A program made the position numbers and the translations under genes. This document shows positions 37,201 through 52,200 of a DNA stretch of 64,000 nt, piece after piece (positions within the stretch are counted from its first letter, which is position 1; each line of letters starts with the position of its first letter). The notes beneath the pieces are model-generated. The model was not told where the DNA came from. It worked only from the letters and a program-made list of their open reading frames with translations, and made no database searches. Origin of the DNA: Colius striatus (taxonomy: Eukaryota; Chordata; Aves; Coliiformes; Coliidae); assembly GCF_028858725.1 (NCBI RefSeq), contig NC_084790.1:7304669-7368668 (forward strand), written 5' to 3'.

Positions 37201-40200
37201 AGTCTTTATCACATTTCTTCCGTGTGACCCTTCATAAAAGACATTCCTTTGATAAGCTAATGAGCCTGCCATCCTTTCAGGTTTAACGTCATCTCTGGAT
37301 GCATTTATGATAGAAATTTATAATTTCTATATTTATAGAAACTTCATAGAAATTTATAATTTCTATCATAGTTAGGTATGAAGGCTAGCAAGGATTATTC
37401 ATTTCTAAAATGCATCCGGTTATTATCTACCTTTTTTAATAACAAATCATAGAATCATAGAATGGTAGGGTCATCCTATATTTAATCATTCACTGTAATT
37501 GTGATGACGACAGTAACAGTAACAAGGAACATCATCAGCTCCTTTATTTATTTTGTACATCCATTTTTTGCATTTTGTATGAAACTCCATTGACTGTTAC
37601 CTCCTGCTGTGTTACTGTGTTGCCTTATAAAGTGAAGACATAATTCCTACTATAACATAAATGCATAATAATAATAGTAACTGGGAAAAACAATCTGAGA
37701 CGACTTAACTCACCAAGCATAGTAGGATATATATCCACAAGAGACACCATATTTGGTATTTGCTGCTGTTCTTTTACACCTGGCCCCATAACTAAGAGAG
37801 GAACATGGGAACTTCCTTCATACATGCTCATTTTATAGAACTGCCGGTGTTCCATAGCAAGTTCACCATGGTCTGCAGTGAATATAACGATTGTTTTTTC
37901 AAGAAGCCCAGTATCTCTCAGAGCTGAAATAATCTCACCTGCAACAGAAAAAGATACTGAAAAGGACACATTCAAGATATTCCTTCCAACTTGTGCTACC
38001 TGCAAAGCAGTATGCGAACCCTGAGGAATTCCAGTGGGAGGGCTGGAAACTCACCTCTCTGCCAGAGAAGGCAAAGCCCCAAGCACTCAGTTCAGAATAA
38101 CATACAGTTGTCAATGAATTGCAGAGGTCTGGCTCCCAGTGAACCATGGAAGGCACTTAACAACAACCATAAAGGTTTCAAAAGACAAGGATGCACCACA
38201 GGACAAGCTGTATTTTTGCTAACATTTTTGTTTAACTTCTAGCATAACTAATAATAGTGACATCAACATCAATAAAATAGGTAAGCACCTATTGACACTA
38301 CATGTAGGGTGGTGGGCTCTTTAGGGTATCTACATTTCACATAATCAGTGGAAATTTCTCCTTCCTATGCCTACATCCCCACAACAGTCCCTGGCACATA
38401 CATTTGTGCAACGAAGGCAGGGCTCAGATCAATTAAGTTCTGCAATTAGGCAAAGCACTAAGACATCTCTAACTTTAAAACACTAAGATGATACCTGCTT
38501 TAAAACACTAGTCAAAAATAAAAAACCTGTCACCATATTAAACCCCAGTACAGTTACTTCACAATACCTCAACTCCCTAAAACTGTCAGGCTCCTGTTGA
38601 TCACTTTTCTTTCATAAAGTGTGGAAGAATAATTCTATGCCTTTTAAATTACTTTATAATTGTAACACTGCCAACAAGATTAGCTTCTTTATTCATGAAT
38701 CTCATATTAGAATGCAAAAAAATTTTTGTTCTTTCATGGTCACTTTAAAAATTAAGAAATAAAATACTGTAAATGAAGACCAATTTGCATTGTAGTTTCT
38801 ATGTATGTAAACATTACTGCAGACTAGGAAGAATTCGGAATTAATTTCTCATTTTAATTGTTACCTTTCAACAATATACTGTTAAGGGAGAATTCACATG
38901 TAACCTTACTGTTTAGTCTATTCGTAATAGCTGTTATTCAGTCTATGCATTTCAAATCAATCTCCAAGGAAACTGCTTATGCCCTAAAATTTATCTTCCC
39001 TTATAGCTCTGCTTTGCTGGTCTGTCACCTTCACAACTGTTGCCATTATTTCAGTTGGCACTTAATCAGAGTATTTTGTTCCTCTTTTACATAGGTCAAA
39101 CAACATTTTGCTGCAGTTCCTGGGCTTTTACAGGGCCTCTGACTGGTGGTTGTGATTACTTTTTAGAGTGCTCTGAATTCACCTTGCAATAGCCTTAAAA
39201 GAAGTGGAGTTTTTTTAGCAGATAGACTGATTAAGCAACATCCACGTGACTTACTCCCAGATCTGAATTGTGGGTTGTTTGGGTTTTTTTTCTTAAAACC
39301 CAAACAAAACAGAACAAGAAAATATGTATATTGAATATGTATAATGAAACACTACCTACCCAGCATGGCATCTGTCTCTGCACACATAGCATAATAAAAT
39401 GCTCTAATATTTCTTACTTCTTGATTTGTAAACTCTCCTGTGCAATTCTTGGTGTAAGAGGAGTAATAGTCTACTGGATGCATCTCAGAAAGAGAAGACC
39501 ACTTGGGAATTTTAATAGCTTCGTAAGTTACCTAAAAATAAGAATAAATTAACATTACTTTAGCAACTGAATTAAACACAATTTTTGAAAATTAGAATAA
39601 TTTAAAAAGATTTTAGTATATATTCACAGTTCTCCATTTGTGGTCCAGGAAACAGCAGCTGTTTATCTTTTACATGGTGCTGTTTTACCTCCTCCATGCT
39701 TCCCCTCTGCTTTCACAGGTATCAAGCAATTTTAAGAGAGCACTATAAAAATCAGCTAAAAATGAAGGCCAGAAGCCAGAAATACCTGGTTTAAGCAGCT
39801 GATGCCTGATTGGGATAGTGTCTCATTAGCTACAGGATAATTACAAACCACATGTATCAAAAAGATCGGTGGTTATGTGAGCATACAGAACATACAGAGG
39901 TCTCTAGGACAGAGGATGACAGCTCTCAACATACTTACAAAAAGAATTCAGTACATTAGTCCCATTTTTACAGAATTACAGAATGGTGGAGGTTGGAAGG
40001 GACCTCTAGAGGTCATCCAGTCCAACTTCCTGCTAAAGAAGGCTCCCCTTGCAGGTGGGTTTGGAAACCTCCAGGGAAGGAGACTCCACACCCTACCTGG
40101 GCAGCCTGTGCCAGGGCTCCCTCACCTGAACAGCAAACAGATTTTCCCTCCTGTTTCAGTGGAATTTCCTATGTTCTAGCTTGTGCCCATTACATCTTGT

Positions 40201-43200
40201 CCTGTCATTGGGCACTACAGAAAAAAGTCTGGCCTAATCCTCTCAACACCTGCCCTTTTGGTATTTATAAGCATTCATAAGGTCACCTCTCAGTCTTCTC
40301 CAGGCTAAACAGCCCCAGGTCCCACAGCCCATCCTTGTAAGAGAGATGTTCCAGTCCCCTGATCATCTTGGTAGCCCTGCACTGGACTCCCTCCAGCGCT
40401 TCCCTGTCCCTCTTGAGCTGAGGAGCCCAGAACTCAATGCAGGACTCCAGATCCGGCCTCATCAGGGCAGAATAGAGGAGGAGAAGAACCTTTGTCAACC
40501 TGCTGTCCACACTGTCCTTAATGCAGCCAGGATGCCATTGGCCACCTTGGCCACAAGGGTACATTGCTGGCTTTTTCCTAATACTTTTCTATTTGTTTCT
40601 ACAAATGTCAATCCATTCATTTATGAAGAGACCTAAGATTTGTTTGAAACTAAAAAAGTTTACAAATACACAAATATACAAAAGTATACAAATACTGCTG
40701 GATTTGTATATGTCAACTGGCATGCTCATAGACACTGTGCTGCAGTACCAACTTTAGAGCCTCAAAGTTTGACATATACATGTAGCCTAGGCAGTCACAC
40801 TTCTAAGCACAGTGCTGTACTCATTCATGGTGAATTACTTCTATGTTGTAGTCTTAAAGCATAATTACCACAAATCAGAGAAGATGTAACCTCAGTATGG
40901 AAAACCTTAGTTTATTAAATAATAAAACCACACCTGTTGCTCTCATTTACCTCTGAAAATCTTTAACAGACCTGAGGCCCAGATTGCAGCACAGCACCTC
41001 TGGGGTCTGTGCAGCACCTTTCCAGGGCTGCACCCACAGCCCCACTCTGGCCTGGCTCCAAACGTATGCAGCTCTGGCTCCTGACAAAAAAAAAACCTCA
41101 GGCAGTTGTTGTCTAAGGGGCAGCACAGAAGCAAAGTATCTTGGTCTGCATTCCACTGGAAGCATTACATCCCTATTTATTGGTATTGCAATTTTAAGTA
41201 CTAATTCCTGCAGAGCTCAGTTTGGTTGTAGCCTCAAGATTTGGTAAGGATATAATGAAGAGCTGTCTGGAGACCTACTAGCATAGTGTCTGTCTCTCAA
41301 ACCCATGGTGTACCTTTGACCACAAGTCCTCTTATGGCCATGTGTTCCAACACTCACAAAGTTCTACTTCCCACAACAGTCAACATTCTCTCTTGAGTTT
41401 TCTAGCAATTGTACGTAAGTCATCTTAACAGCTGGCAAGACAGAAAGTTTTCATGTGCTCATAGGGATAAAACCTGGCTTTGTAATAGTCATACAGATAT
41501 ACCAAAATGTAGTTTCCTTAGGTCCTATGAAAATTAAGCCACAAGAAGAAATCATGAAAGATAAAAAAATAGCAGACAACTACTTCAGTTATCTTCCTAT
41601 TTCCAAAGGTCCTCGGCTACATAAAGTCACCTTTTAGTCTCCTCAGATGGTATTTATTAGTTATTTAAGGCATAATGGGAGCAAAAAGCGTCCCTCTCAT
41701 AATCCCTTTGTTTGCATGTCCTAATTCATAGCTAGGAAAGAAAGCACAAGCCCTGAAAAACTGCCAGCTTGTGCAAAATATAAAGGACCATCTGCTTAGC
41801 AACACGCAGTTTCATAAACATACTACATTGACACTCCCTTCTGAATTAGCTTCCCGGTAAACATATGATTTAATTCAATTTCTCCAACTATGCACTCAAA
41901 CTTCTTCATGAGATTGATCTCAGTAATTTTCCGAGACTGCTGGTTCCATGGCCTAAACATAGACACATTGCAGAAGAATGTAGTGGTGGAAATTACCTCA
42001 GGAAACCAAGGATGACAACAATTTGTTAGAGATGCTGTAACTTGGTCTGTGACTTGAAAAAAGGTACCCCCACTTCCAAGACATGTCCAGCCCAGCAATT
42101 ATCACTTGGAAATTTTATTTAATACTCAAGGTAGGTCCTGCATTTTACAATCAAAGGGTTATTTCCCCGTGCTCTTCCTCTCCCCATAAACTTCTCACCA
42201 TTTCCAGAAGGACCCACAACCTTCAATACTACAAAGACATCCACAACCTTCATTTGGATATTCTTTTTTGTAAGTTTTTGCAGTTTTGTTGCACCTAGAT
42301 AAAGAGATTTTGCAGTTCCTCATTAGAAAAGGCCAAATGAAGTTTATAAATTGCATACAGGGTTTTTTTGAAGTAACCATTTAGTCTTTTGAAACCTAAT
42401 ATCCAGTTTTTCAGTTGCTGACAATCTTAATGATGTTATGCAGTGAAAGCTGTTATAATTAATTTATATTTTTATGACAGAGAACGGCACCTAGACCACA
42501 CAGGACAGAGAAAAAGCATTTACTTGTTTGGAATGGAGTGCTGTTACTTTTCCTCATACATACAACAATTGGACTTTTCTGCACTCCAGAAAGATTGAAA
42601 AGCTGCAGTAGAACAGAAAGAAGTTGGAAGAAAAGGCAGACTTTTGCTTTTTCTTACTGATGCATGTTCTCAGATCATATTGTAAGAAAAGTCAACCTGT
42701 AACTATAAAATTCCAAATGATTACATATAGCATCATTTAGAACAAGCACAATACAGAATATTATGAATAATGAACTTCAAATCATTACTAAATTGCAGCT
42801 AGCTACAGCAACGATTTCATTCTCCATTTAATGTGTTTCTAGCCATTAAGTTCCAAATTTCTTTATTGATTCAGTGACTACTGCTAACAAATCCTTTTCT
42901 ATAACAGAAATTCACTACTTTATTTGCTTAGCCTTAAACCAGATATCTAGTATCTCATCCAAGCACCTTCTTAACATGTACTGAAATATCAAAACTAGGT
43001 TTGACTTGGAAAATCACCTGAGGATTAAAATAGCATTCATCATGAGTACAGTTATAATCAATTTACATTTAAATTTCACTTCACATACCTTTTCAAGCCA
43101 ATAGGGAGATGTTAAAAATGTAGAGGATCCAAAATTTTCTCCTGCATAAGGTGATGGATATGGGTGTGGTAAATTTAGTCCCAAGTAAAGAACAAATGGT

Positions 43201-46200
43201 TGACTAAGGTTAGTGGCTTCCTCCTTTATCCAATTTACTGCTTTATCAGTATTCTGCCAATCTGCTTCCATCACTCTCACATGCTTCCTGTCACCAGTGA
43301 GCTTTACCATGGGCCTCCCTTCTTGCCGGAGCAGGAAGTCAACATCCCTAGTCCAAGCTTCCACACGGTTGCTGAAAATACATACACAACATATATACTC
43401 AGTGGAAAATGTTTTCTTCACTTTTCCCCAAACAAAAGAGTTAAGAATTCCTGAAGAACTTCCCCTATACTTGCAGTTGCAATGTATTTGTAATTTCTAC
43501 ATAAAGGAGGTTTGTTATTCAATTGATCAATAGCTACATTGCATCTATTTTGTACTCAAAGCCTGAGATAATTTTTTCTGCCTCTGATTCTTCTTTCTTA
43601 TTTATTATAACTTCATGTCATAGTGGTTCTTCCTACAGCTACAAAAAATATTTAGAAATAGCATCTCCATCTTGTTGACTCTGCTCCCCGTTCTGGCATG
43701 GATTCACATACCATTTATCTGGTTGAGTGGGCCTTGGATTGTTGTTATTTGAAAAAGTCCCTTGTACAGAACAGGCCACAGCACTGAGCCCTGGGGAACA
43801 CCACTGGTGACGGCCAACAGCTGGAATTAACACCACTCCCCACCACTCTGTGGGCCTGGCCATCCTGACAGTTTTCCACCCAACAAAGAATCCATCAGTC
43901 CAAGCCAAGAAGGGCAGCCAGTTTCTCCAGGAGAATGCTGTTGGAGGTGGTGTCAAAGGCCAGGTAGTCCACAGCCTTCCCCTCATCCAAAAAGTGGGTA
44001 ACTTTGTACTAGGATATCAGGTTGGTCAAGCAGGACCTGCCCCTCATAAGTCCATAATTAACTGATTTTATTGGGCCTGAAGCCTTGGTTGTCCCACATG
44101 TGATGTGTGATGGCACTCAGGATGGTTCCATAACCTTCCCTGGCAACAAGGTCAGGTTGGTGGGCCTCCTTCAAGCACTTCTTGCAGAAGACTGTCACAT
44201 TAGCCATCCTCTAGTCCTCTGCAACCTCCCTAGTGAGCCAGGACTGCTGGTAGATGATGTAGAGTGGCTTGGCAAGCACTTCCACCAGCCCAGGGCAATG
44301 AAACTATGGTAAAGGAAGGGAATGTGTGTGCGGGGGAGGTATGTGTGTGAAATTCCATCTAATGTCACAAGACAGAAAAAGAATATTATGTAGGCCATAG
44401 CCTAGTCTGACTATGCAATCAGATTAAGGTTAAGATCAAGTTAAAAAACCACAACCAAACCACCCAAAACCCCAACTTGCCCCTTCCCCACCCCAAAACA
44501 TCCCTCATTCTGAAGCAACATAGGAGATATTTTGACACATTCAAGAGGAAAACTAATCCTCAGGCTGAAGAGCAGAAAAAGACATGTAAAATAAGAATCT
44601 TCAAAAAGCCAAGTGGAGAGCTGAGAAGGGGAGCAATGCTAGATTCAAATCTTTAATTTAAAAGGAAAGGGCATGGACTTGACAGGTAATTATTTTAGAG
44701 CTTCAGAACTTAATTAAAATTTTTCAACACTGTCAATGGGAATGAAAGGGGATCACATCTCCTTTGCTAGCAGATAGCATTCCTGCAATTGTAACAAACA
44801 TACAATGGGAAAAAAGAATGGCAATACAACAGTGGATGGTAATACAATAATCAATAACAATACAACAATGCAACATTGAAGGCAGAGCTTAATGAACTAC
44901 TGTCATTACTAGTCCAAGTGAAAATAATTATGTGAAGACCAGTAACTACATCTATTTTAAATTTTAAGTGAAGACAGCCTGTGGTGGTGCAGACTTCCCT
45001 CCCTGGGCCCTGTTGCTATGCTGGAGCCAGTCAACCTTGTTCTTGTCAGTTTACACTGCAGTGATTCAAGACACCCTGACACTCTCAGCTCAGTGCAATG
45101 AGTCAAGACTACCTGGTACTCTGTTATCCATTTGCAAGTACAGGGAGTTAGAACCATTAAATGCTTCCTAATTATGTCTGAACTACTACTGTCCAGGAAG
45201 CCTATCATCAACTCCAACTGCCTGGATCATAGCCCACTCTGGGAGATGTAAGTTTCTGGATGAGCACTGTGGCCAAAATGAAGAATTATTGACCAAAGTC
45301 AATCAGCTTGCAAGCCTATAAATCACACTCCCAAAATGAGAGCTCAAAGCTCTCTGGGAGTGCAGCAGGCTATGCCCCTGATTTTATGATTGAGTTGGGT
45401 TGCCTCTCAGGATCACAGATCTTGACAGATTCCGAAACATTCTCCAGTATAATGCTGATGTAGAGGTAATTGTTGTCTCCTGACAATGGAAAAGAGTGAG
45501 TAATTCACTACAACTGGGTTTCACATGGATCCAGATTCAGAGTTAAGGACAAAGGATTCATGATATAAAGGTTATATGATTTTACAATTGGCCAACCTCT
45601 ATACCTGTGTTTGTGTGTGTGTGATCTGATGTAGAAGCTTTATTGTGTTTTGTGCAAACCTTATTATCAAATAATTGTGTTATTATTACTATTAATACTA
45701 TTTAGTAATTCTGATAATTTACTGATTCTTAAGTATTGTTAAAAGATTCTCTTTACTCTCTCTAAATGTCTGTATCTAATTCCATTAAACATAGAGCCCA
45801 ACACTGAGACTCGGTTTGGATAAAACTGCATTTAGACTCCTCTCGAGAAGGAGAGTAGAAAGCAAGGGAGTCCACTCCAAACCCCACGGCCCAATGACAG
45901 TCTCCCTGACCCTTTCTGATTCCACTCTCTGTACAAATCACTTTATAACAGCCCCAATATAATCTCCCCTTTATATTTCTCTCTTGTAGTAAGCAGTACA
46001 GTGAATCTTGCCTTCAAACTTTAAGTCACCTTTTAAAAAATCACATTAAAATCACTTTTGCTAGTACCTTTGATGGCATTTTCTTTAAGTGATCTAACAT
46101 CTAAATCATTCACCTATGACGGGCCACCAACACTGAAAAAGACACATGGAGAGTTTTTGACAAGAAGCAGAGGCTTTGCATATTCCACAGTCCAGAGGCT

Positions 46201-49200
46201 GAAGTTCCAGCTCTTCCTCTCAGATGTATTTTTTTCTATGCACTTCCTAGAAGTGCTCTTCCTCAAACCTCATTAATTCACAGCTATGAGTAGTCATCAT
46301 GAGTAAGTCACATTCAAATAGATACTTAGCCCATTTCACCATGCATTTGTATTTTTAAGACAGGTAAAGTTGCTTAATTACAGAAGTAAATTGTGCTAGC
46401 AATGCACTATTACAATAGCCTAGGACAAAGCAGAATCAATTTATGCCACACAATTTAAATGTTCCAGAAGAAAGGTTAACCTTTTTATTTTTATTAGCTA
46501 AATACAGGATCAGGGAGCAGCAGTGGTTTGTTTTTTGTGACTCTTCTACTCTATTTATAGGTTACTTAATTGTCTGCTTAGGGTTTTTGAATGTCTACGC
46601 AGATCCCATGCTAAGAACAAGATGTACATTTTTCTCCAACTACGGAATTGTATTTGCAGTTTTCTTTTTTGGTTTTTTTTTTTTTTAACTAAAAACTGTG
46701 TAAACTTCCATTTTCAACTTTCTCTTGTGTAGGCAGAGGAAGGATGACTAACCATGTGTTTACTTCTGTTTATTCTCAACCCCTACCCACATTTTATTCA
46801 AAGAACAATAAGGGCCTGATCCTGTTACAATAAAGATCTCAAACTTTCCCTGAACAGAAGGTTAGAAAAAATTCAGTAAAAACTTGCACCAGGTGCAAAT
46901 GTAGGCTAAAGGGCAAAAGATAAAGAAAAATTGCAATTCCATAGACTTCACAGTACGTTTCTGTTATCTTTGAATTGCCTAAGACATCAGCCTCATGGGA
47001 CCAAGAGCTATGCAAATATTATGTGATTATATGGTTACAATGTCATTCCTGTTTGTGAGAGGCCAGCCCTGCCAGTAAAGCAGATGAACCCATACATGGC
47101 TGAATGAGAAATATGACTCTAACTTAAAAGTCACTGGTGCTGCTACACTTTTGCAAAGCCCTGGTTAATTAATTTCTCATCTGTGGAGATTTGTAACAAA
47201 AATATTTAGAATGGTATTAGTAGATGCATTCAAACATGAGAGTACAGGGCAATAGCATGGGAGCAAGGTTAAAGCAATAGCGTGCCCCAATGGCCAAAAT
47301 CATGTATGAGATCAGCAAAACAGGTCAGTACTGAAGATGAGGCTGTTAGTGTTCAAATGGACAGCAGCATTCTGACAGGAGGATGGCAACTGGGTCATTG
47401 TGTTCTCTGTGTGCCACCCCTCCTCCTGTTATTCTACCAGAACAGAATACAGTAAAACAGTCACAATAAGGTAACAGAAAAGCTATTTGAGCAATGTTCC
47501 CAAAGACTGAAGCAAGCAAGATTTCAAAGCAAAGTATCATGCCATAGCAACTTCTTACTCCTAAAGAATGTAAAATACCTAAGCAAAATGCCACTTCATA
47601 ATTGCAAATCAACAGAAAAACAGGGCAAGGGCTGACATCTGACTAGGTCCTTCCTATCATGTCAGTCATCCTGTTCAGACTACTTGGCCACAAATCTTCA
47701 TATTTGTGAGTATGTCTGTGAATATGAGATTGTGAATTATCAGAATCTACAATCTTAGAAAGTTAAGCAACATAAAAATCATATTCCTCTTCTACACAGT
47801 TTCACAGTAAAGTTTTCTTTGAATTAATTTATAGACAGAAAAAGATATTTGAGGACTAAAGAGTATCTGTTTATTCATCTTTGTGTTCCCTATGTGAAGG
47901 CCTTTGTCCTGAAGACAGAGTTCACCTGAAGTCTTCAGTACAAGCAAATGAAATCAAGACTTGTGGAGTCTAGACATGTACAACCAACCTTTTTTTCAGT
48001 GCCACTTTTGTGTTTCAGTTATCATATGAACAGCCAGGAACTTCTGGAATTACTAAGAGCTGCTCTTCTTTAAACCTAGAGTGACTTCAGATTAGAGACA
48101 AACAGATTTCAACATCATAAAACATTTATTCTATCTCAAAGGCCAGTGTGAGTGCGTATGATATTCTATTTAGACAACATAGAACTTTCTCTGCACAAAA
48201 GTGATTCAGAAGGAAAGCATAAGGGTCTGTATAATACTGCAAGTAAATTCAATGTACTGAAAATCTGTTCTAGGAATGCTTAATAATGATGCACCCAAAG
48301 AATCGCTTTGGTCTTGCTTCATTATACAGAACAAAATCTGATCCTTTGCTGACTCAAAGAGTGGTCTGGTACTGGCACTTCACTATATGCTGTTAAGACT
48401 ACATTCTTTTGAAAAGCATGAATGTCTGACGTAGTCACAACAAACCAACTTTACACTGCAATAAGACAAATGTCTGTAGGCATTCATCTTAACTTTCAGT
48501 TATTTCTTGCCAGAGAGGAAATTTTCCCAACATGTATATAAGCAAGCATAAAGAATCAGAATAATACTATAGGAGACTACTTTTTAGTACATATGTAAGT
48601 AATTGTTTCTTTCTGGAAAAAAAACGAAGTAGTTGTATGAGTAATATAAAACAATGTAGTTTTCAGAAAAAAATCCAAAAATTCAAAGCAAAAAGCCAGA
48701 GGTCGAACACTTATTTGTTCCTAGTTAGGTACCAACTTACTAATACAAACTGCAGAGAGATAAAACGTAAATATCAGTTTGACACAAATGTGTATCTAAA
48801 GAAACTATTAGTATTTGCTGCAAGTCTGTGCTTGAATGCTCTTTTTACTTCCAGTGTAGAACTGGTATATGGAAAAAGGGAAAAAAGCTTTCTTTTATTT
48901 GTTGATAGTCTTAAACTGAAGGGGAAATGATTACTTAGGCCAGATTGAGGATACTACTTACAAAGTATTTTCTAGATAAAAAGCAATATGCACGTGCAAC
49001 ATACTCTTAACTGCTAATGTGACTTTTCAACTGATGATCGCTCACCTTAGTGACCAGAGAGAGTAAACTTTAAGTCACTCTAAGCTGTGTAATGAGAAAG
49101 AAAAAACAACTCTTTATTATTATGTCAATAATGCACATCATTATTAATCAGGCAAATAGTGCATCTTAATAGAAACTACACAGAAGGAAGAGACTGTATT

Positions 49201-52200
49201 TTGTCCCAAATGTCCAGATGCATTATGCTTACTATTTGTTGAACACAATGCAGTTAGTCTCTGAATGTTAAAGTGTTTTTCATGAATTGCTGTAATCTTA
49301 GGTTTGGTTTTGTTTTTTAAAGAAAGCTTTATAACGTAGGTAGTACAGCTGTCTTGGATTTGTGTGGCAAGGTTTTAATAGTTGGGTTGCTACAAGAATG
49401 GTTTCTGTGAGAAACTGCGAGAAGCCTCTCCTATATCTGACAGAGCCAATGCCAGCCAGGTGCAAGACAGTCCTATGCTAGGGCCAAGCTCATGAACGGT
49501 GATGGTAGGTCTTCTCGGACAACATATTGATGCACAAGTGTAGCAGGTGGAAGGAGTGTGGAGTATGTGAGAGCAACAACTTTGCAGACACCAAGGTTAG
49601 GGAAGAAGTAGCGGAGGAGGTGCTCCGGTTGCCAGAGCAGTGGTAGCCTTGCAGGCCATGGTGAGGCAGCCATGGAGGCCATGATGGGGAAGAGGTCCAC
49701 CTGAAGCTCAGGCAGGACCCATACTGGCATGGAGGGATGCCTAAAGAAGGCTGTGATCCCATGGGAAGCCTACGTGGAGCAAGCTCCTGGCAGGACCTGT
49801 AGATCCATGGAGAAGCCTGTGTTGAAGCAGTTCATAAAGAACTACAGCCTGTGGGAAGAACTCACATTGGAAAGTTTCTGGGAGAGACCCAATGCTGGAG
49901 CAAGGGAAGAGTGTGAGGATCACTCCCATTAAGGAGGAAGGAATAGCAGAGAAAACATGTGATGGTCTGCGATCTCAATCTCCATCCCTCTGTGCCACTA
50001 GGGGAAGGGGGTAAAGAAAATCAGCAGTGAAGCTGAGTGCAGGAAGAAGGGAAGGGTGAGGGAAAGGTGTTTCAAGATTTGGTTTTATTTCACATTACCC
50101 TTTTCTGATTTGATTGGTAACAAAGGAAATTAATTTCCTTGAGTTGAGTCTGTTTTGCCTGTGTTAGTAACTGGTGAGTGGTCTCTCCCTGCTCTTATCT
50201 TGACCCATGAACTTCTACTTATATTTTCTCTCCCTTGTTCCACTGAGGAATGGAGTGAGAGCAGCTTTGGTGGGCACCTGGTGTCCAGCCAGGGCCAGTC
50301 CCCCACAACAGCAAGTGTCTGTGAAAACACGCGACCCTCAAAAAACCCAAACCAAACCACTTCATGTTTTTTGACGGTAGATTGAATATTCAAGTATTAT
50401 CAAATATATTTCCTTGTTCTGCTTTTTCTACACTGCTAGTATAATCAACCCAGGAAGTCTCAAGGCAAGATAAAAACAGGTTATGAATTTCACTTACAGA
50501 GTCAATTATCAAAAATAACCTTAATTCATCTTTGGGAAAACCATAGCCTTGACATTCACCTTCCAGCTACAAGTAAAAGCCAAAGTGCATCTTCAAAGGA
50601 TACACTTACTTCTGTATAAACAGAGGTCTGTCCTGCATCTTAGGTTCCTAAACCAGTTTGTTTTAAATTAATGCTACTAGCATTTCAATTAGAAACAGAA
50701 ACAACTTGCCAGACCTTTATGTGATTTGCTCACTCCCATCCATTTCATAGCAGGAGAATCTGATTACCTTACTGAATGATGTCCAGAAGTATAGTCCAAT
50801 TTCCCATACTTCTGTGTGTTGTAGCCATGCTTCTCCATGAGATCCATCCATGTTACATAATCTGGATCAAGACCTTTGAAGTTATTCCAAGACTCTGTTA
50901 AATGAGTGAAAAGACCACTCCACATAGCTGGAAAAAAACCCAACAATACAGTTTTTGACAAGCAAGTGGTAGGAGAGGTAAAAAGTCCACAATGTGATTC
51001 CACAGAGCACGGAATACAGAGTATTACTCTTCCAAATCCTATTTTCCTCATAAATATTAATAACAACATTTACTAAAATAACCCCTAGAATTGCAGAAGA
51101 TCCCATCTTTCCAGATACTATGGAACCATTAAATTGAAGTTTTCTGTAGATCAGATATTCCTATTTATTGTAGAAAGAAAATACCGTGGTAGTACAAATC
51201 TTCATTAGACAGTCACACATTTACAAGTGTTCAAGAGTATTATCTTCCCTTATTGCAGTTTGATTTTTGATGTGAATTTCAATCTAAGTATGTTTGTGGA
51301 GGAAATTAAGAGTACTTCTTTTTAGAAATATTATCTGCCCCCATTATTATCCTTTTGAGTTCTACCAGCTGTAGAAACAAAGGGAGGTAATTAGAAACAA
51401 AGAGGCCAAGAAGAAATGAAACCAAGGGAGGGGTGTAAGGGAACTATAAAGAAGGTTTTTATTAGTGAATTCCCATGTTTCTTTGCAGTTTGTTGAGAAT
51501 CATTCACTCTTCCCAATGGTAATTTAGAGTCAAAGAGAGTCCTATAAAGGAAGCAAGCTGTTCTTTAAGCAATGGAAATATCCTGTAAGCACAGTGTGTC
51601 AACACCAACTCCATAACATGGCAGTATTCCTATCTTCTCCACTCCAAAGTCCTCCTTCCCAATATCTCTTCTAGTATCCTCCCTGGCACTTCCTCAACAG
51701 ATGTACCATCGATTCTTCACAGATCTCCAAACTACCAGCTAAAAAAGAGACGTCTTGCTGGTTCAGAGCTATGCTTGTCATGACTAATTAGTGGTTATAA
51801 TGATGCAGATGGACCATGAAAAATGCTAAACAGAATTGATGAATTGTTGAAATCATTGTACAGTCTCTTCCTTGCCAGGAGCACTAGCTGCTATTCACAA
51901 AACTTAAAAAAATTAAATAACCTAACACAAGGCTATTGTTCTCAGCAACAAAGATTGGCTGACAGACTCAAAAAAAAAAATCAAGGAAACAAAAATGACA
52001 GCATGTTCATGTAATCTCACTCACTTAAAATATGACCTTGTGAAACAGAAAAGGGGACCAGGTTATCAACAAATGGAACACTAAACACTAACACTAAATT
52101 TGACAGCCAATGCCTGCTGCAGTCAGGACAGGTAGCTTCTTCCAGTGTATGCTTGAGAGAAAGCTATAGATTAAATTTCATTTATGTCACCTCTGGAGGG

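Noticed and set aside
50768-50773. Alternative ARSK exon 3 donor CA|GTAAGG
   Set aside because: Using it would put exon 4 out of frame; AAG|GTAATC five bases further gives S-V-S-N-R and a continuous protein.
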